Notes: generated by a model from the sequence alone, not told the origin. Shown: positions 34,456-47,200, numbered from the stretch's first letter. The stretch: 64,000 bases of DNA from Scenedesmus sp. ARA3 (GCA_004335835.1 RWJK01001591.1:41566-105565), one strand, 5' to 3'. Numbers and translations are program-made.

Positions 34456-37400
34456 ATGAAACTAGCGGTGCTGATCACTGTCCTAGCTGGGCTGTGCGTT
34501 GCGCATGCGCTTGCACCGGCACACCAGGAGCAGAGCAAACTGCAGGTGCGCAACTGTCACCCGCACCACCTCATTCGCAAGCAAACAGCACTCACGTACA
34601 GGCCAAAGCAATACATGTAGATCAATTTCCATGTTCACCAGCTATACGGGCCCTTGCGCACCACACAGATGGCACTTGCACAACATGAGCAGTAGCACAG
34701 CACCAGATGACTGGCAGTAGCACAGGTGCCATTCCACGTGTTGCTCCGCGCTTGCCTACATCATGTGCCTGCCCTACAGGAAACGTCGCAAGATGCTCTG
34801 TTGCAGCAGTTTCAGGCTTGGGCAGCACAGCACAACAAGCCGTATGTGCATGACCGCAAGGAGTCTGCAAGGTGAGGTTGCCGGCGCAGTTTGCAAATAG
34901 ACCACAGCAACAGTGCAAGGAGGGGTCAGCAGTGCCTTTGAAATGCTCAGACGTGATTGTTGCTTGTGGATCGCGCCTCCTGTCACCACAGAATAGCACT
35001 AGTCAAGGCGTGCATGTCCGGCTGGCACAACAATCGTTGCAACATGCAGCAACGCTGCTGCTCACGTCACGGCTGCGCCCACAGCAGCGGTACATCCATG
35101 CACTTGCCCTTGTATCCTCGGCTCTTATCTGCATGCTGTGTCATTAACCTGCTGTTTCAACCACAGGCGCTTCAGCATATGGGCCAGCAACGTGGCTCAC
35201 ATCAGCCGCAGCAACGCGCAGCGCAACGCAGCAGGCAGCAGCACCCGGCTAGGCCTCACTGCCTTTACTGACCTCACACGCGAAGAGTTTGCAGCAGCAT
35301 ACTTGGGATCACCCATGGCCAGCCGCAAATTCCTACCCGAACAGCAGCAGCAGCCTACGCCTTTCGCTGGCGTACTTCCAAGCGCCAGCGCACTGCTGCG
35401 CAGGTTTGCTGCTGTGCCTGGCAGCAGCGCAGCCGCCAACAAGAAAGTGCAGCACTGGCGGTATGAGAATGTGACGCCGCCGGCTGCTGCAGACTGGAGG
35501 GCTGCACAGCCGCCGATTTTGGGTCCCATCAAGGACCAACATGTGGGAGGTGCCCCTTGTGGCAGCTGCTGGGTGAGGGTTTGAGGCTTTTAGTTTTGAA
35601 CCTGGCACTGTGCTGCGTACGCTTTGCAGCAGGTTAGCTGGTGCTGTAGACCCGTGATGAAAGAAGCATTCGCAGATGGTCGGTGATAAATTGTGCTGCT
35701 GGGTCCCATCAAGGACCAGCATGTGGGAGGTGCCCNNNNNNNNNNNNNNNNNNNNNNNNNNNNNNNNNNNNNNNNNNNNNNNNNNNNNNNNNNNNNNNNN
35801 NNNNNNNNNNNNNNNNNNNNNNNNNNNNNNNNNNNNNNNNNNNNNNNNNNNNNNNNNNNNNNNNNNNNNNNNNNNNNNNNNNNNNNNNNNNNNNNNNNTT
35901 TAGGTTTGAACCTGGCACTGTCATGCGCATCATATGCTTTGCAGCAGGTTTGCTGGTGCTGTACACCGGTTTGCAACAAGCATTTGACAGACGTTCGGTG
36001 ATAATACGTATTAACTTGCGCAGCTTGGTCCCATCAAGGACCAGCATGTGGGAGACGCGCCATGTGGCAGCTGCTGGGTGAGGGTTTGAGGCTTTAGGTT
36101 TTGAACCGGGCACTGTGCTGCGTACGCTTTGCAGCAGAGTTGTTGGTGCTGTACACCCGTGGAAGCAACCGGTGGTGGGGATGGTCGGTAGAAGTTTGTG
36201 CTGTTGCAGTGTGCTTCCACTGCTGCCTGCACGGGTTGCGGCGACTGTTGGCAGCCCAGTAACACATCCGCGTGCGAGACTGCGGCGTGTTGATGACGAT
36301 GCTGAACTTGCTGATCGACGCAACAACAGTATGACATTGTTGATTTGCTCCCTCTGCTGCTGCTGCAGGCGTTCAGTGCAGTATCCATCATGGAGATTGC
36401 CAGTGCCAAGGCAACAGGTGATGCTACAGCCGCAGCTGCTGCTGCTGCTGCTGCTTCAGCGCCCCTCCTGGCACGGTGCTGCAACCCGCTCAATGCTGCT
36501 GCTTGCATCTTACCATGCAGCGCAGTACAGCCCTGCTCTCCAATATAACAGGTGGCACATGATAGCTGCTGCTGGTTGCGCGATGTGTAAAGCTCCTGCT
36601 TACTGCTGCTGGAGTCTGGTAAGTGTGATGGAGAGAGAGGGAGAGACAACCCACGGCGGCAGCTGCTGACACCGTTTGCTGCGTGCCATGCTGTGTTTCC
36701 TGCAGGCAAGGTCATCTCCGGGTCAGAGCAGCACCTCATCGACTGCGACAGGTGAGCAGCGCGTGCCGTTTATCATGCTGCACATCTGTTTGGATGCAGC
36801 GCTACTGCCTTCTGCGGCTGCTGTCACACAGCCTACACAGAGTCCGGCTGCAGCACTGCTGCCTTGTGCTATTGCTGCCCCAATTCACAACACAGCTCCA
36901 CAACAGTAGCTCTTGCACTGTGCCTGCAACAAGCTCCCCCTTAAGCGATCCCTAATAGCTCTTGCTGGGCAACAATCTGTCCTTGCAGGAAATACGATCA
37001 TGGCTGCGAGGGTGGCGGCTGGCTGAATGCCATCCAGTACACCATCAAGAACAGAGGCCTGGCCACAGAGGATGAATACCCTTACATAGCAAAGGACGGC
37101 AAATGCAACAAAACGCTTGCGCATGCCAAGTGAGTGTTGAAAGTGCTCCTACGTGCCAAGAGTAGGCATGCGTTCTCATTGCATGTTGGGGGAGAGGGGC
37201 TGCTGCTGATTTTAGCTGTATGCACGCTGTTGCTTAGATGACCCCAAGCGCTGCTGGACGCTCCATGTGTGCGAGCGATTCAGTTGTATGATAGGACTTT
37301 GCTTGGCAGTGGGTCAGCTGGCTTTTCGTCCTTGCAGCTGCACCCCTGCAGCCTCTGCCAGCTCACTATGCTTGCGCTGCCTTCTTCAAGAAAGCCCCTG

Positions 37401-38799
37401 TTACAATTGCTACCTGCGCACGTAGCAAAGCTGAAGTGGCAAGTATCAAGTAAAGCATGATCATTATATCCTTTTTGCTGCTTCGTGACTTTAAAATCAT
37501 TGTTTGCTGCAGGCACGAGCTGCAGGTGGATGATTGGGAGGATGTGCCCTTTTCGAATGAGACAGCGCTGGCTGCAGCCGTCAGCCAAACACCAGTCATT
37601 GTGGCCATCTGCTGCGGGCCTGCCATCGACGACTGGCACCACTACACAGGTGCGACACGAGACAAGCCCTGTGTGGACAAGCTGGCAAAAAAAATTTTTG
37701 ATACGCTCTTTGTAGCAGAAGCAGGCAAGCCCTTGTTCGCAGCATCCTCACAACCTCCGGTATCCACAACAAGCACTGGGCAACTTAACGTGTCAATTAC
37801 TGTGTATATGTGTGCGGCTGCTCCTGCTGCTGCTGCTGCTGCTGTTCTGCCAGGTGGCATCTTTGACAGCCCCTGCTGCGAGAAGGACAAGGAGATCACT
37901 CTGGACCATGGCATGGTGGTGGTGGGCTATGGACAGGAAGCCGGCACACCATACTGGATCCTGAAGAACAGCTGTGAGTAGCGCATTATATCAGGGCTGC
38001 TGCCTGCGTGTGTCTATCTGTGTTCTTGTACTTGTTCTTGTACTGCTTGTGATATGGGGTGCCTGTGGGGACGGCGTTATGTGGACTGCGCGTGGCAGAC
38101 AAACTTGCCTGTTTGCGGTATGCATGCTTATGGCAGCCCTGCACACGCCTCCCACAACCTGCGCAAAACTACATTTGGTTGGGACGCGCCCCAGCACCAA
38201 CTGCTGACGCATACCCTGCTTGCTGTCCACTTCTTATTCTTGATGTGCAGGGGGAGCAGCCTGGGGCGAGCAGGTGGGTCACATCAATCAGCGAAACACC
38301 GCCACCACCAGCAGTAGCAGCAGCAGCAGCAGCAGCAGCAAGGGCAATTGCAGCCGTGTACGCTGCGCATCAGCATTGTGCATCGCCACATCGCTCAACA
38401 GACAGCAGCACCAGCAGCAACTATCTCAGCTTGCTGCAGTGTGCTATGCGATGAAGCGCACTTCCGCATCTGCCATGTTCGTTGCAGCAAGCCTTGCTCA
38501 CTGATGCAGCAAGCCGCCACTTGTGGTTTCGCCCTCTACAGCTCATCCAACTCCAGCAGCCAGTGAAGCTGCCACCCCTGGTACTGACACTAGTCGTACC
38601 ATGCTCTGCTTGGCCAAGCTTTCGTAGTGACAGCTGAATGACGCACATACAATATATACTCATGTGTTTTTTCCTGCTGCCGTGCTGCCGCGTGCAGGGC
38701 TTCATGCGCATCCGCCGCAACCACGGCAAGCACGGAAAGTGCGCACTGGCCAGCTACCCAGCAATGGTCTTCAGGAATCAACCAAAGCCCTCGGCTTAG
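34456..38799 (+). CDS. Papain-family (C1A) cysteine protease precursor
   Basis: Secreted or vacuolar endopeptidase made as a zymogen. Ten exons join in phase to 401 residues: 34456-34545, 34780-34871, 35167-35572, 36369-36417, 36706-36751, 36989-37129, 37513-37649, 37854-37973, 38251-38273, 38698-38799. Signal peptide MKLAVLITVLAGLCVAHALA. An I29-type inhibitory prodomain follows (FQAWAAQHNKPY, FSIWASNVAHI, LTAFTDLTREEF). The mature enzyme has the oxyanion Gln and catalytic Cys195 in KDQHVGGAPCGSCW|AFSA, a GCEGG motif, His339 in DHGMVVVGYG and Asn359 in YWILKNSW. NKT, NET and NVT sequons are present. Exon 9 is only 23 nt and encodes the conserved WGAAWGEQ. The exon end carrying the catalytic Cys is tandemly repeated downstream, across an assembly gap. 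Confidence 0.95.
35521..36095 (+). repeat. Tandem array of the catalytic-Cys exon end
   Basis: The last 52 nt of exon 3, its donor and about 125 nt of intron repeat from 35521, 35700 and 36027 (period about 179). Copy 1 is the real exon. Copy 3 also reads GPIKDQHVGDAPCGSCW and keeps the GTGAGG donor. Copy 2 runs into a gap. Confidence 0.93.
35736..35898. other. Assembly gap (163 N)
   Basis: A run of N inside the protease exon-end array. The gap size is close to one repeat unit, so at least one copy may be missing. Confidence 0.99.
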
Positions 38800-40383
38800 C
38801 TAATGGCCTCTATTGGATACGCAGCATGCTGAGGCCTCAACATCATGCAGAGCACAGCTTCTGCGGCTGAGATGTTGGGGGTGCGGAACGGCTAGCGAGC
38901 GGCAGCCTTGACGGCATGCAGCGGCGGCTGCCTGTGCTTGGCGTAGCGTAAAAGGTTTATGCGACGCAAGCATATAGCCGGAGAGCTTACTTTTTGGGTG
39001 CGTGCGGTACTGGGCATTGTTGTATGTTGGTGTTTGGACCAGAGCCTTCAGAGAGCAGCATGCGGTGTGGAATGGCCTTCTGCCGAATGCATTCTGCGGT
39101 GCTGCTGCTGTCCCAGCAGCAGGCCAAAGCTGGTGCGCAGGAGCGGCACGGTAGCAGTGCTTCACTTCAAGAGATGTCCTTGGGGATGCTGCTGCAGCTG
39201 CTGCACCTGTTCGCATGGCCGTCTTGTGATCTATCCTGTATGCTGCATGGCATCAGCATCCTCACAGTACATACCTGTTGAACCTGCATACAACTCCAGC
39301 ACCACATTTGGTTGGGCATGCATGCCCAGTTTGTTTTCCAGCAATGTTGCTGCAGTACTGCTGCCAGCAGTACTGATTGCATGGAAGCTGTGACGAGGGC
39401 CAGCCATTGTTCTAACCGGAGGGTATTACCGGAGTGCAGTGGTCAATCATTGGCCGTGATTGGCGGTCACAGCTGCCACATGAGCTTGCGTGCTAAGTGG
39501 CGGCCAGCAGGCAAGCTGGTTGCTTTAGACCCCTCTTGAACAGTTGTGCATGTACCTGTTTCGGCAGCAATCGTCTACCTTGAGCTCAGGCTGCTGTAGC
39601 AGCTGGTCCGTTGGTCTCAAACTTGAACGGGGCAGCAACAAGCACACAAGGCTAGTTACACCCGACGCCGCTGTTCAGACATGGGTTTGTTGCAAGCACT
39701 CCAGCGTCAGCAGACAAGCAACTCGTCAGCAGACAACTTGTCTTGAAGCTAGCTGGCCAACGGATGCGCAAGGCGGCATCACCGGTAGTCTCATTGCCAC
39801 AATTGCACGCTGCTGCGTCCAGCACCTGCCACCAGACATCCAACTATTTGGACCAGCCCAAGCCTTGCTCCATGGTCATCCGTCACCAGAGCAGCTGCTA
39901 CCACTGGTGGTCACCAGTGGCAGTAACACAACTTCAACTTGTGCTGCACTGTCAGCATCACGGCAGCAACCAGCACATGGTGCAAAGATACAGTGTACAA
40001 CAGCATCATGCTCAGCACGCTGGAACGCGCCCTGCAAACAAAGTAGTCCGCACTCACTTGACCACCATAGCAGCCACTGTCAAATATCTTCGTCTAGACG
40101 GCGCCGTGCAGAAATGGTCTGCCGCCGTTGCTCAACGCACACGTTGACCCGTGTTTGCAGTGCATGCGCGCACAGCGACAGCATCACTTCTTCCCCAGGC
40201 CCAATTTGGCCAGTTTCATCAACAGCAACAACAACTAAACACACTGCGAAGCACCAGAGAGCCCTCAAAAATGCTCTCATTGCATCCACGACTGCCAGCC
40301 TGACGTTGCAACTGCTTCGCCAGCAGGCCGCCCAAAAACATCCAGCAGCACCGAAACTTTACAGGCCCCAAAACCTCAACCCC
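38800..40383. other. Convergent intergenic region
   Basis: About 1.6 kb between the convergent stops of the protease and PPD6. A 331-codon open frame runs 39544-40539 on + into the PPD6 terminal exon, but its composition is unlike the neighbours and no domain is visible, so it is not annotated. Confidence 0.45.
40359..40363 (-). terminator. TGTAA poly(A) signal of PPD6
   Basis: TTACA on the + strand, TGTAA in the PPD6 sense, about 21 nt after the stop codon. Confidence 0.5.
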
Positions 40384-41436
40384 TCAAGCCCTGAAGGTTT
40401 CCGCTGCCTTTCTCAGCGCGTCCTTGCTGTTGGCCCACTGCTTCTCATTTGCAGATGCAATGAACAGCAGCGCGATGTCGCCCTTGGTGGTGCAGGCGCT
40501 GTAGCTGTGGGGGCCCAGTGTGCCGTATGGCGCATTTAGCTCATAATAGTAGTAGGTGCGGCCATCCTCCTGCAAGCAGTGCGGCACACAGCGCAACACA
40601 GCACAACGCGGCACTGTTACAGTCAGCCTTGTACAACTGTGGGGGCTCGCGTGCCGTAGGGAGCATTCAGCTCGTAGTAGTAATTGTTGCGGCCTTCCTC
40701 CTGCAGACGTTATTGTTGCGTGCAGCACACTACCTACACAATGACGCTGTTCTGCTGTGAGAAACATAAGCTCTGGTGGCAATAGAGCCGATTACCCCGC
40801 ACCGCACGGCTGTTGCTTGCTTTTTACACCTGTGAATGCGCAAATACCACCACACAGTTGGCCAGGTGTGTGGCTGCTGCTGAAGTGCTACTCAGCAGAG
40901 AGCAACATGCTTGCTGGCGGCGCACCTGCTGCTTGCTTGTTGCTGCGACCACGTCATCCTCCTCGATGTAGGTGCCAGTGATGTAGCTGCCAAGGCTGCA
41001 GCAGCAGCAGAAGCGGCAGCAGCAGAACCAGGCAGACAGCAAACAATTGGTGTGACGGGTTGCGATTGTCGGCAGCAGCACAGGTGCATTGATGCGCAGA
41101 AGACAGAACACAAAGTGACGGGGTCAGCAGCACATGCCGTACACCATCAGCACTCTGCAATGCACCAGCGCCAACCACTAGTTGATCAGCTGCGGCACTT
41201 ACCTACGCGCACATGCACACACAAGGGTTACAGCAAGCATTGGCACAATGCAGTTGCCACATAGTTGCAGCCAAAGTCAGCGCACCTGTTGAGGATGCCT
41301 TGTGGGCTGCCCACATCCTCGATGCGTGCATCCTTCTGCCGGGTCAGCTTCACCAGCGGTGACACAATGACTGCGATGCGGCCCTCAGTGGATGACTCAA
41401 AGATGACCTCAGTCCACGGCTCATCACAGCGGGGCT

Positions 41437-41489
<53 letters not shown>

Positions 41490-42916
41490 CGTCGTGTCAC
41501 GGTTTTGTACTTGTGCTCCTGACACCTTGCTACTGTTGCTATTTCACACTGGTCTGCCTTGCTCTGCTGCTGGTGCTGCTGCTGTGCGCTGGCAAAGAAC
41601 AGTTGTCTAGAGCCCTCAGCAGCTGCTCGACTGCTGCCTGTCCTCTGCCGGGCCCGACAGAACTGTGCGTGCTGCAGCTTGCCCCTGCTGCCTTTGCATG
41701 CGCTGCTACGGCCGCCGACCCTGCATGCTGCCGCCTCAGGTCACTCATCTGCTCCTGCTGCTGCTGCTGCTGCTCATTGCACACCTGGCAGTAGTTGCCG
41801 CTGAGGATGTTGGCTGCCTTGCCCGCTGGCCTTACTGTGCTGCTGCTGCGGCTGCTGCTGCTGCTGCTGCTGCTGCCGCTGCTGCTGCTGTGCCCACCTC
41901 CCCCACCACACACTCACACACCTGGCAGTAGTTGCCAATGGGGATGTTGGCTGCCTTGCCTGCTGGCCTTACTGTGCTGCTGCTGCGGCTGCTGCTGCTG
42001 CTGCCGCTGCTGCTGCTGTGCCCACCTCCCCCACCACACACTCACACACCTGGCAGTAGTTGCCGCTGAGGATGTTTGCCACCTTGCCCTCCCTGAACTT
42101 AGGTGGCAGCGCAAAGCGGTACGGCGAGTCCGGGTTGACTGTGCCGGCGCGGATTGCGGGCGTCTTTTTTGAGTCTGGCACGAACAGCACGAGGTCATCT
42201 ACACCTGCTGGCGGAAGGTAGGTGCCTACCATAGGCACCTGCGGCGGCGGGCCTGCAACGGCAAAAGTGAGAAAGGCAGTGATAGCATGCGGCAGTGAGA
42301 GTGCAGTTTTGCTAGTGATGGGAGGGAGGCGCTGTGATGCACGTGACAGCGGGAAAATGACTGAAGGCATGTGATTGTGGCTGTGTGAAATGTCAGGCGC
42401 TCGCTGGTGCACCTGTGCAGGTTATCAAAATGCTGCACTGCACTTGGTGCATCACGCAAAGAGCAGAATTTTGCAGTGGTTCAGTGCCGAAGAAGTGCAG
42501 CAAACTGCAACACAGGGCGCGGAGGCACCGCTGGTTGTTTGGCTAGCACAGACCACAACAGTCCTGCACAGCTGTTGCCTGCCACCAAGCTCCTTATGAA
42601 CGAACAAACAAGACATGACGTCAAATTACTGTGTAATAGGGCGATCTGCAAGCTGCTACGCGGCACAGCCCCAACCTATGAACTGTGCATGCCCACCTGC
42701 AGTTGCTGCTGCTGGTGCCAGGCCCCACGCTGCAAGCCCTACAGCCAAGCTGCTCAGCTCCAGCAGGCAATCCCGACGTGACGTTACATCTATTTCGCTG
42801 TTGCTGTTTGCTGCCCTAGTCGTGATAGCTGCTGGCCTTGGTCCACTGCTGAACTTGGTGCTGCTTGTGGTGGTGCTCCCGAAAGCACGAGCGTTTTGAG
42901 GCAGGGCACAGCGCAT
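40384..42916 (-). CDS. PPD6: PsbP-domain protein, PPD6-like, thylakoid lumen
   Basis: A lumenal PsbP-fold protein of unknown biochemical role. The match to the plant PPD6 type rests on recalled motifs. Five exons (42697-42916, 42050-42252, 41286-41434, 40926-40995, 40384-40569) join in phase to 275 residues. The presequence is bipartite: a Ser/Thr/Arg transit peptide, then a twin-arginine lumenal signal SRRDCLLELSSLAVGLAAW ending APAAATA (cleavage near 73). The mature part shows TYLPPAGVDDLVLF, TPAIRAGTVNPDSPYRFALP, VANILSGNYCQPRCDEPWTE, VSPLVKLT, ARIEDVGSP, GRTYYYYELN, KGDIALLFIASANEKQW and KAAETF. Two cysteines close together (NYCQ|PRCDEP) are a candidate disulfide, as in PPD6. TGTAA lies about 21 nt after the stop. 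Confidence 0.92.
40626..40705 (-). repeat. Decoy copy of PPD6 terminal exon start
   Basis: Reads EEGRNNYYYELNAPYGTRAPT against the real EDGRTYYYYELNAPYGTLGPH at 40569. It lies in the preceding intron with its own AG and diverges into a stop. Confidence 0.88.
41439..41487. repeat. CAG/CTG microsatellite at PPD6 exon-3 acceptor
   Basis: About 16 uninterrupted CAG triplets on +, so (CTG)n CAG| in the sense strand directly before exon 3. The repeat occupies the position of the polypyrimidine tract. Confidence 0.95.
41777..42120 (-). repeat. Triplicated end of PPD6 exon 2
   Basis: The exon end and donor at 42050 (VANILSGNYCQ) recur at 41922 (AANIPIGNYCQ) and 41785 (AANILSGNYCQ), periods 128 and 137, each followed by GTGTG. 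The copies lie in intron 2 together with CTG-rich spacers. Confidence 0.92.
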
Positions 42917-44213
42917 TGTGGTTGATCTTGGTTGTGATTGTTCCGTGTGAGGACGAAGGTGCTTCACGCTTTTCGAACAGTGCGGGTACACTGTGTGTAA
43001 GCGTGGGCCAACCAATGGTGATTAGCAGAGGGCACTCGATGCACAGGTCGCTGAAATAAACCAGACACGAGAGCTTCGCCGCCTGTAGGCACGGACAGGT
43101 GCTGTCATCCATTGTTGGTGATGGGTGAAGGGGGCGGTTTAGTTGAAGCTGAGACACCCAGTTCGTCTGTGGAGGGGTAGCAATCGCTTACCGGGGGTCA
43201 GCTAGGCAACAGGTGTTGCCTTAAAAAGTCGCTTGCCGCTTCACCCCCCTCCCCTGTGAGGCTCCCACTGTACTGTTCAGTGTGTTGACTGGCAGTGACC
43301 AGTTTGCTTTCCGCTTACCCCCCCTGAAGCACAGCCAGGCCCGCCCTCGCTGGTCGCTTACCCCCCGTACAAACGAACTGGGTGTCTCAGCTTCAACTGA
43401 ACCGCCCCCTAAGGTCAGAACCCTCAACTGCTGTGGTTGTGGTTGTCATAATCAAGCCAGACTGTATCCCGCCAGATTCATCACGCTAACCCGATAAACG
43501 CCTCATAACTCAGCATGTTTTTTGCTGGTATTGCTAAAATCTGTGCACTGGGCTTGTGCATGCATGCCAGCCAGTGTTTCAGCTTGCTGGCTCAAGCAGC
43601 CGGACGGAACGGCCTGGTTCCTGACTTGACACATTCACCCTGCAGGCTGAAAAGCCGAAAACGCCCCATAGCACATAGATAAACAATAGTTCGTCAGTAT
43701 TGAGACGTCCTCTGGCAGTGTCGGCATTGTAGGTGGAGTTCACTGCAGCTGAACCAGAAGAGAAGCCATATGGCCCACGTTGGGTGCACCTGGCCAGGTT
43801 GTGCCTGGACGATGCTGATGGTCATGCTTCAAGCAGGCCGCAGGCTTGTTGGTGACACGATGAAGGTGACAAAATATTGGCTTAGAAGGTGGCACGAAGG
43901 CTGCAACGGGACCCGGTACCATGCCCGGCAGATCTGTTCTGAGTGCCCAAAGTCACACTTCTGCTTGGTCACTCTGCAGCCAGAATCCACGACTCCCGTG
44001 AACCTCCACAGCCTCGCCATGCTAATACATTCTTTTTAGGTTTTATATTCGCGTATGAACTGGTTCGTCTTTGTCACCCGATCCGCACAATCCTGCATCA
44101 CCCGCCATCGCCGAAAGCCATCGGCCTCAAAGCACACATCGTCGCACTGCAGCCATCAACAATTGCCTATTGCTGTATGTTTGTCGTAGTAGCTCCCCCG
44201 ACCTAGCTGCAGG
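42917..44213. other. Divergent intergenic region containing a MITE
   Basis: 1.3 kb between the PPD6 and hydrolase start codons. It contains the inverted-repeat element at 43129-43410 and no supported gene. Confidence 0.5.
43129..43410. mobile_element. MITE-like element, 282 bp with 42-bp terminal inverted repeats
   Basis: The left end 43129-43170 (AGGGGGCGGTTTAGTTGAAG...) and the reverse complement of the right end 43369-43410 (AGGGGGCGGTTCAGTTGAAG...) match over 42 nt with two mismatches. There is no open frame inside, as expected for a non-autonomous DNA transposon. Internal GCTTACC/CCCCC motifs recur near both ends. I cannot see an unambiguous target-site duplication, so the superfamily is not assigned. 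Confidence 0.8.
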
Positions 44214-47200
44214 ATGGCTGTCCTGACTGTGCTGCTGGCTGTGCAGCTGCAGCTGCTGCTTGTTGGACAGCTCACAGCGAGCCAGGGCTTGCGTGAAGTG
44301 GAGCAGTATGCACAGCAGCTTGCTCAGCAGCGTCTGTTTGCGGGAATGCTGCATGTGGAACAAGGTATGACAGGTCAAAGCGTGACAAACATGTGACCCA
44401 TGTGTCAGGCTCAGCTGTACATTGGCCTGTGCATATGGTCAATATACGGCTTAGGAAGGGCACAGGCGCAGTGTATCATTCAGCAGCCATTGCTTGTTCA
44501 AGTTGTCAGTTAATTGGGAAGCGACTCTCCTTGTGTCTGTGCTGCTACATGCCATCAGGTTTGCACGAAGGTGTCAGCTGTGTCGGCATGCCTGGCAAAT
44601 GCTAGCAGCAGCAGCAGCAGCAGTGGCAGCAGCAGCAGCAGCAGTTGCTGGCAACAGCAACTTGCCAGTACATTGCAAAGCGACTCTTCATCCTCACATC
44701 TACCTGTTGCCTGCTGCTGACCCCAGGCAACTCCACTGTCTTCAGCCGCGGCTTTGGCTTGGCAAGCTACGAGCTGGGCGTCCCAATGCGCAATGACCAC
44801 AGGCAAGCAGAGCTACAGGCATCCAAGCCACAATTATTCTGACTCGTTATGTTTAATTTCGATCTTTACGAAAGTCAACGGACTTTGGCAGCCCTGCCTT
44901 GATAAAGCTGCCTCTCGCTGTGCAGCACACTGTGCTTTGAGTCAGCGCACCAGGCTGCTGTTTGCCACCTCCTGACTCAGACGTACTGCTGATGGCGCCT
45001 CTGACTCTCTTCCCCCTCGCTGCTGCCGGTTGCTTTGTGTCACAGACACTAGTTTAGGTACTCACCCCAGGTACTTTACTCACAGGTATTAGTCAAAAGC
45101 TGCCGGTTGTTTGTTTCTCACAGGTACCCGATTGGCAGCAACACCAAGCTCTTCACTGCTGTGGCAGCCTGGCAGCTGCAGCGTGCCGGCAAGCTGAGCG
45201 TGTATGAGCCAGCAGCCAAGTACATGGCTGCCAGCGAGCTGGGGCTGGACGGCCCCTGGTGCCCCAGGCTGCATGGGCAGCCCAAGACAGGTGAGCAGAG
45301 CACCGCCTGGCTGGCACAACAGAGTACCTTACAGCAGCTGAAGCTTGTTGCTGAGTGAGTCCAGGTCAGGGCTGGAGGATCGGCAGCGCGCAGTGCCGCA
45401 CACATACAGAGGTCTGCAGCGGCACTTTCCAGGGTGACAAGGTTGGGTTTAATGCATGTTAGAGCAACACATGCTGCGTCTGCTCCCAGCCCCCCAGCGG
45501 CGGTGGTGCACCATAATGGATGTGTCGGTGAACTTCGGAATTTCGTTGGTCCGGTGAGCAGCTCATTTCATCATGGTGCATGAACTTTACTTGGTTGACC
45601 ATTGCCGCAGGCCCTTGCCAGCAACCTCAAATCCAGCACCTGCTGAGGATGTCTGGGGGAGTGATGGGCATCGACAACTGCGCCTACAAGGACGACGCCT
45701 GGCAGCAGCAGTACTGCATGTGAGCAAGCGGGCTGCCACCCAGCAGCTCAGCGCTGCAGCTGCCGTGGCGTATGTGGCGTGTGGCTGCTTGTGTGCTGTA
45801 CTGCACGACATGATGCTTTGAGACAGCAGGCTCTTAGCAAGATGCCTGGTTGAGTACCGTTTACTTCTTGCGGCTGCGCCTGCCGTCGCATGGCAGCCGA
45901 GACAACGGCTGCCTTGAATGCTGCCGCTTGTCACTTCTGCAGGGACAGTCCCACCTCCCCAATGCACCTCAACTTCACTGAGTATCAAACCACGCAGCTT
46001 GGCGCTGCCAGCATCGCTGACTACCTGAGGATGACTGGCGTGCTGGCCATGCCGCTGGAGTTTGCGCCTGGCGCCAGCTACCACTACAGCAACCCGGGGT
46101 ACAGCATTGTGGGACACATCATTGAGAAGGTGATCTGCTATGCATCTAAGTTGGTCCAGCATTGCTTGAGGGTGCGCAGCTATGCACTGAACTTGGCTCT
46201 TTGCAGCCTAGGACCAGCATAGTGTCGTCATATAACACCATTGAAAAGGCTGCTGCTGGCAAGTTACGAGTTACAAGTTCTACGCATCAGAAGCAGGCAG
46301 GCCTGCTTCAGCCTGCGCTCTTCTGTGCATGTATCAGAGCAAGACAAGGACAAGCCTGGGATGGACCTGAGAGCTCTATCGTGAGAACTCATGCATGGTG
46401 TTACACATGGCATGTGGAGTGAAGTGTAGATGCTAGTCAGCAGTAGAAGTGCTGGTTGACGTCAAGGTTTGCGCTTGCATGCTGCAAAGTCAGGTGATGC
46501 GGTGTGAGCCACCGCCACTGCTGCAGCTACTAGCTACTTGTGACAAGAGAGTGAAGCCATCTTTGATACTGCTGGTATTGTGACGTCTGCCCTACTCACT
46601 AGCACATGCTGACTGCTGCTGCCAACTGCTGCTGCTGGTGCTGCCACTGCCGCCACTGCTACCGCATAAGCAGGTGTCTGGCATGCCGCTGGCGGATTAC
46701 TTGCGCATCAACATCTTTGAAAAGCACGGCCTCAGATCCACCCTGTATGATCCCACTACTGGAGTGCTTGGCCTCCGCAAGCAGCAGCTGCCCTACCCTG
46801 CATACATAACCTACCTGCAGCCCGGTCAGGATGCTGCATTGGCAGACAATGCAGGCGCAAGCATCAAACAACTTGAGGCCTCTGCTGGCAGCAAACGCAA
46901 CTGGGGAGGCGATGTGCAAGGCGGTACAAGCAATGCAACTGCAGCGGCAGGGGAGCTTAAGAGTGGCAATGTGTCTGCCGGCATGACAGCAAAATACCCA
47001 GGGACCTCAGGGTTCGACTGGACCCTTGCAAATGCGGCAGGTGCCATTGTCAGCACCCCGCAGGACATGGCAAAGTGGTTTAGGGCTCTGCTGGTGGACC
47101 CTGGCCATTTGGGGCTAGGCAAGGAGCTGCTAAAAGAGTTCCTCACTCTTTCAACGGACGTTCCTGGCATGCCACGGCTGAATGTTTTGGCTGGCAATGG

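Noticed and set aside
39544..40539. 331-codon open frame on + between the protease and PPD6
   Set aside because: No domain, low-complexity Gln/Ser/His composition, no splice logic, and its end overlaps the PPD6 terminal exon on the other strand. Probably a chance frame in stop-poor sequence.
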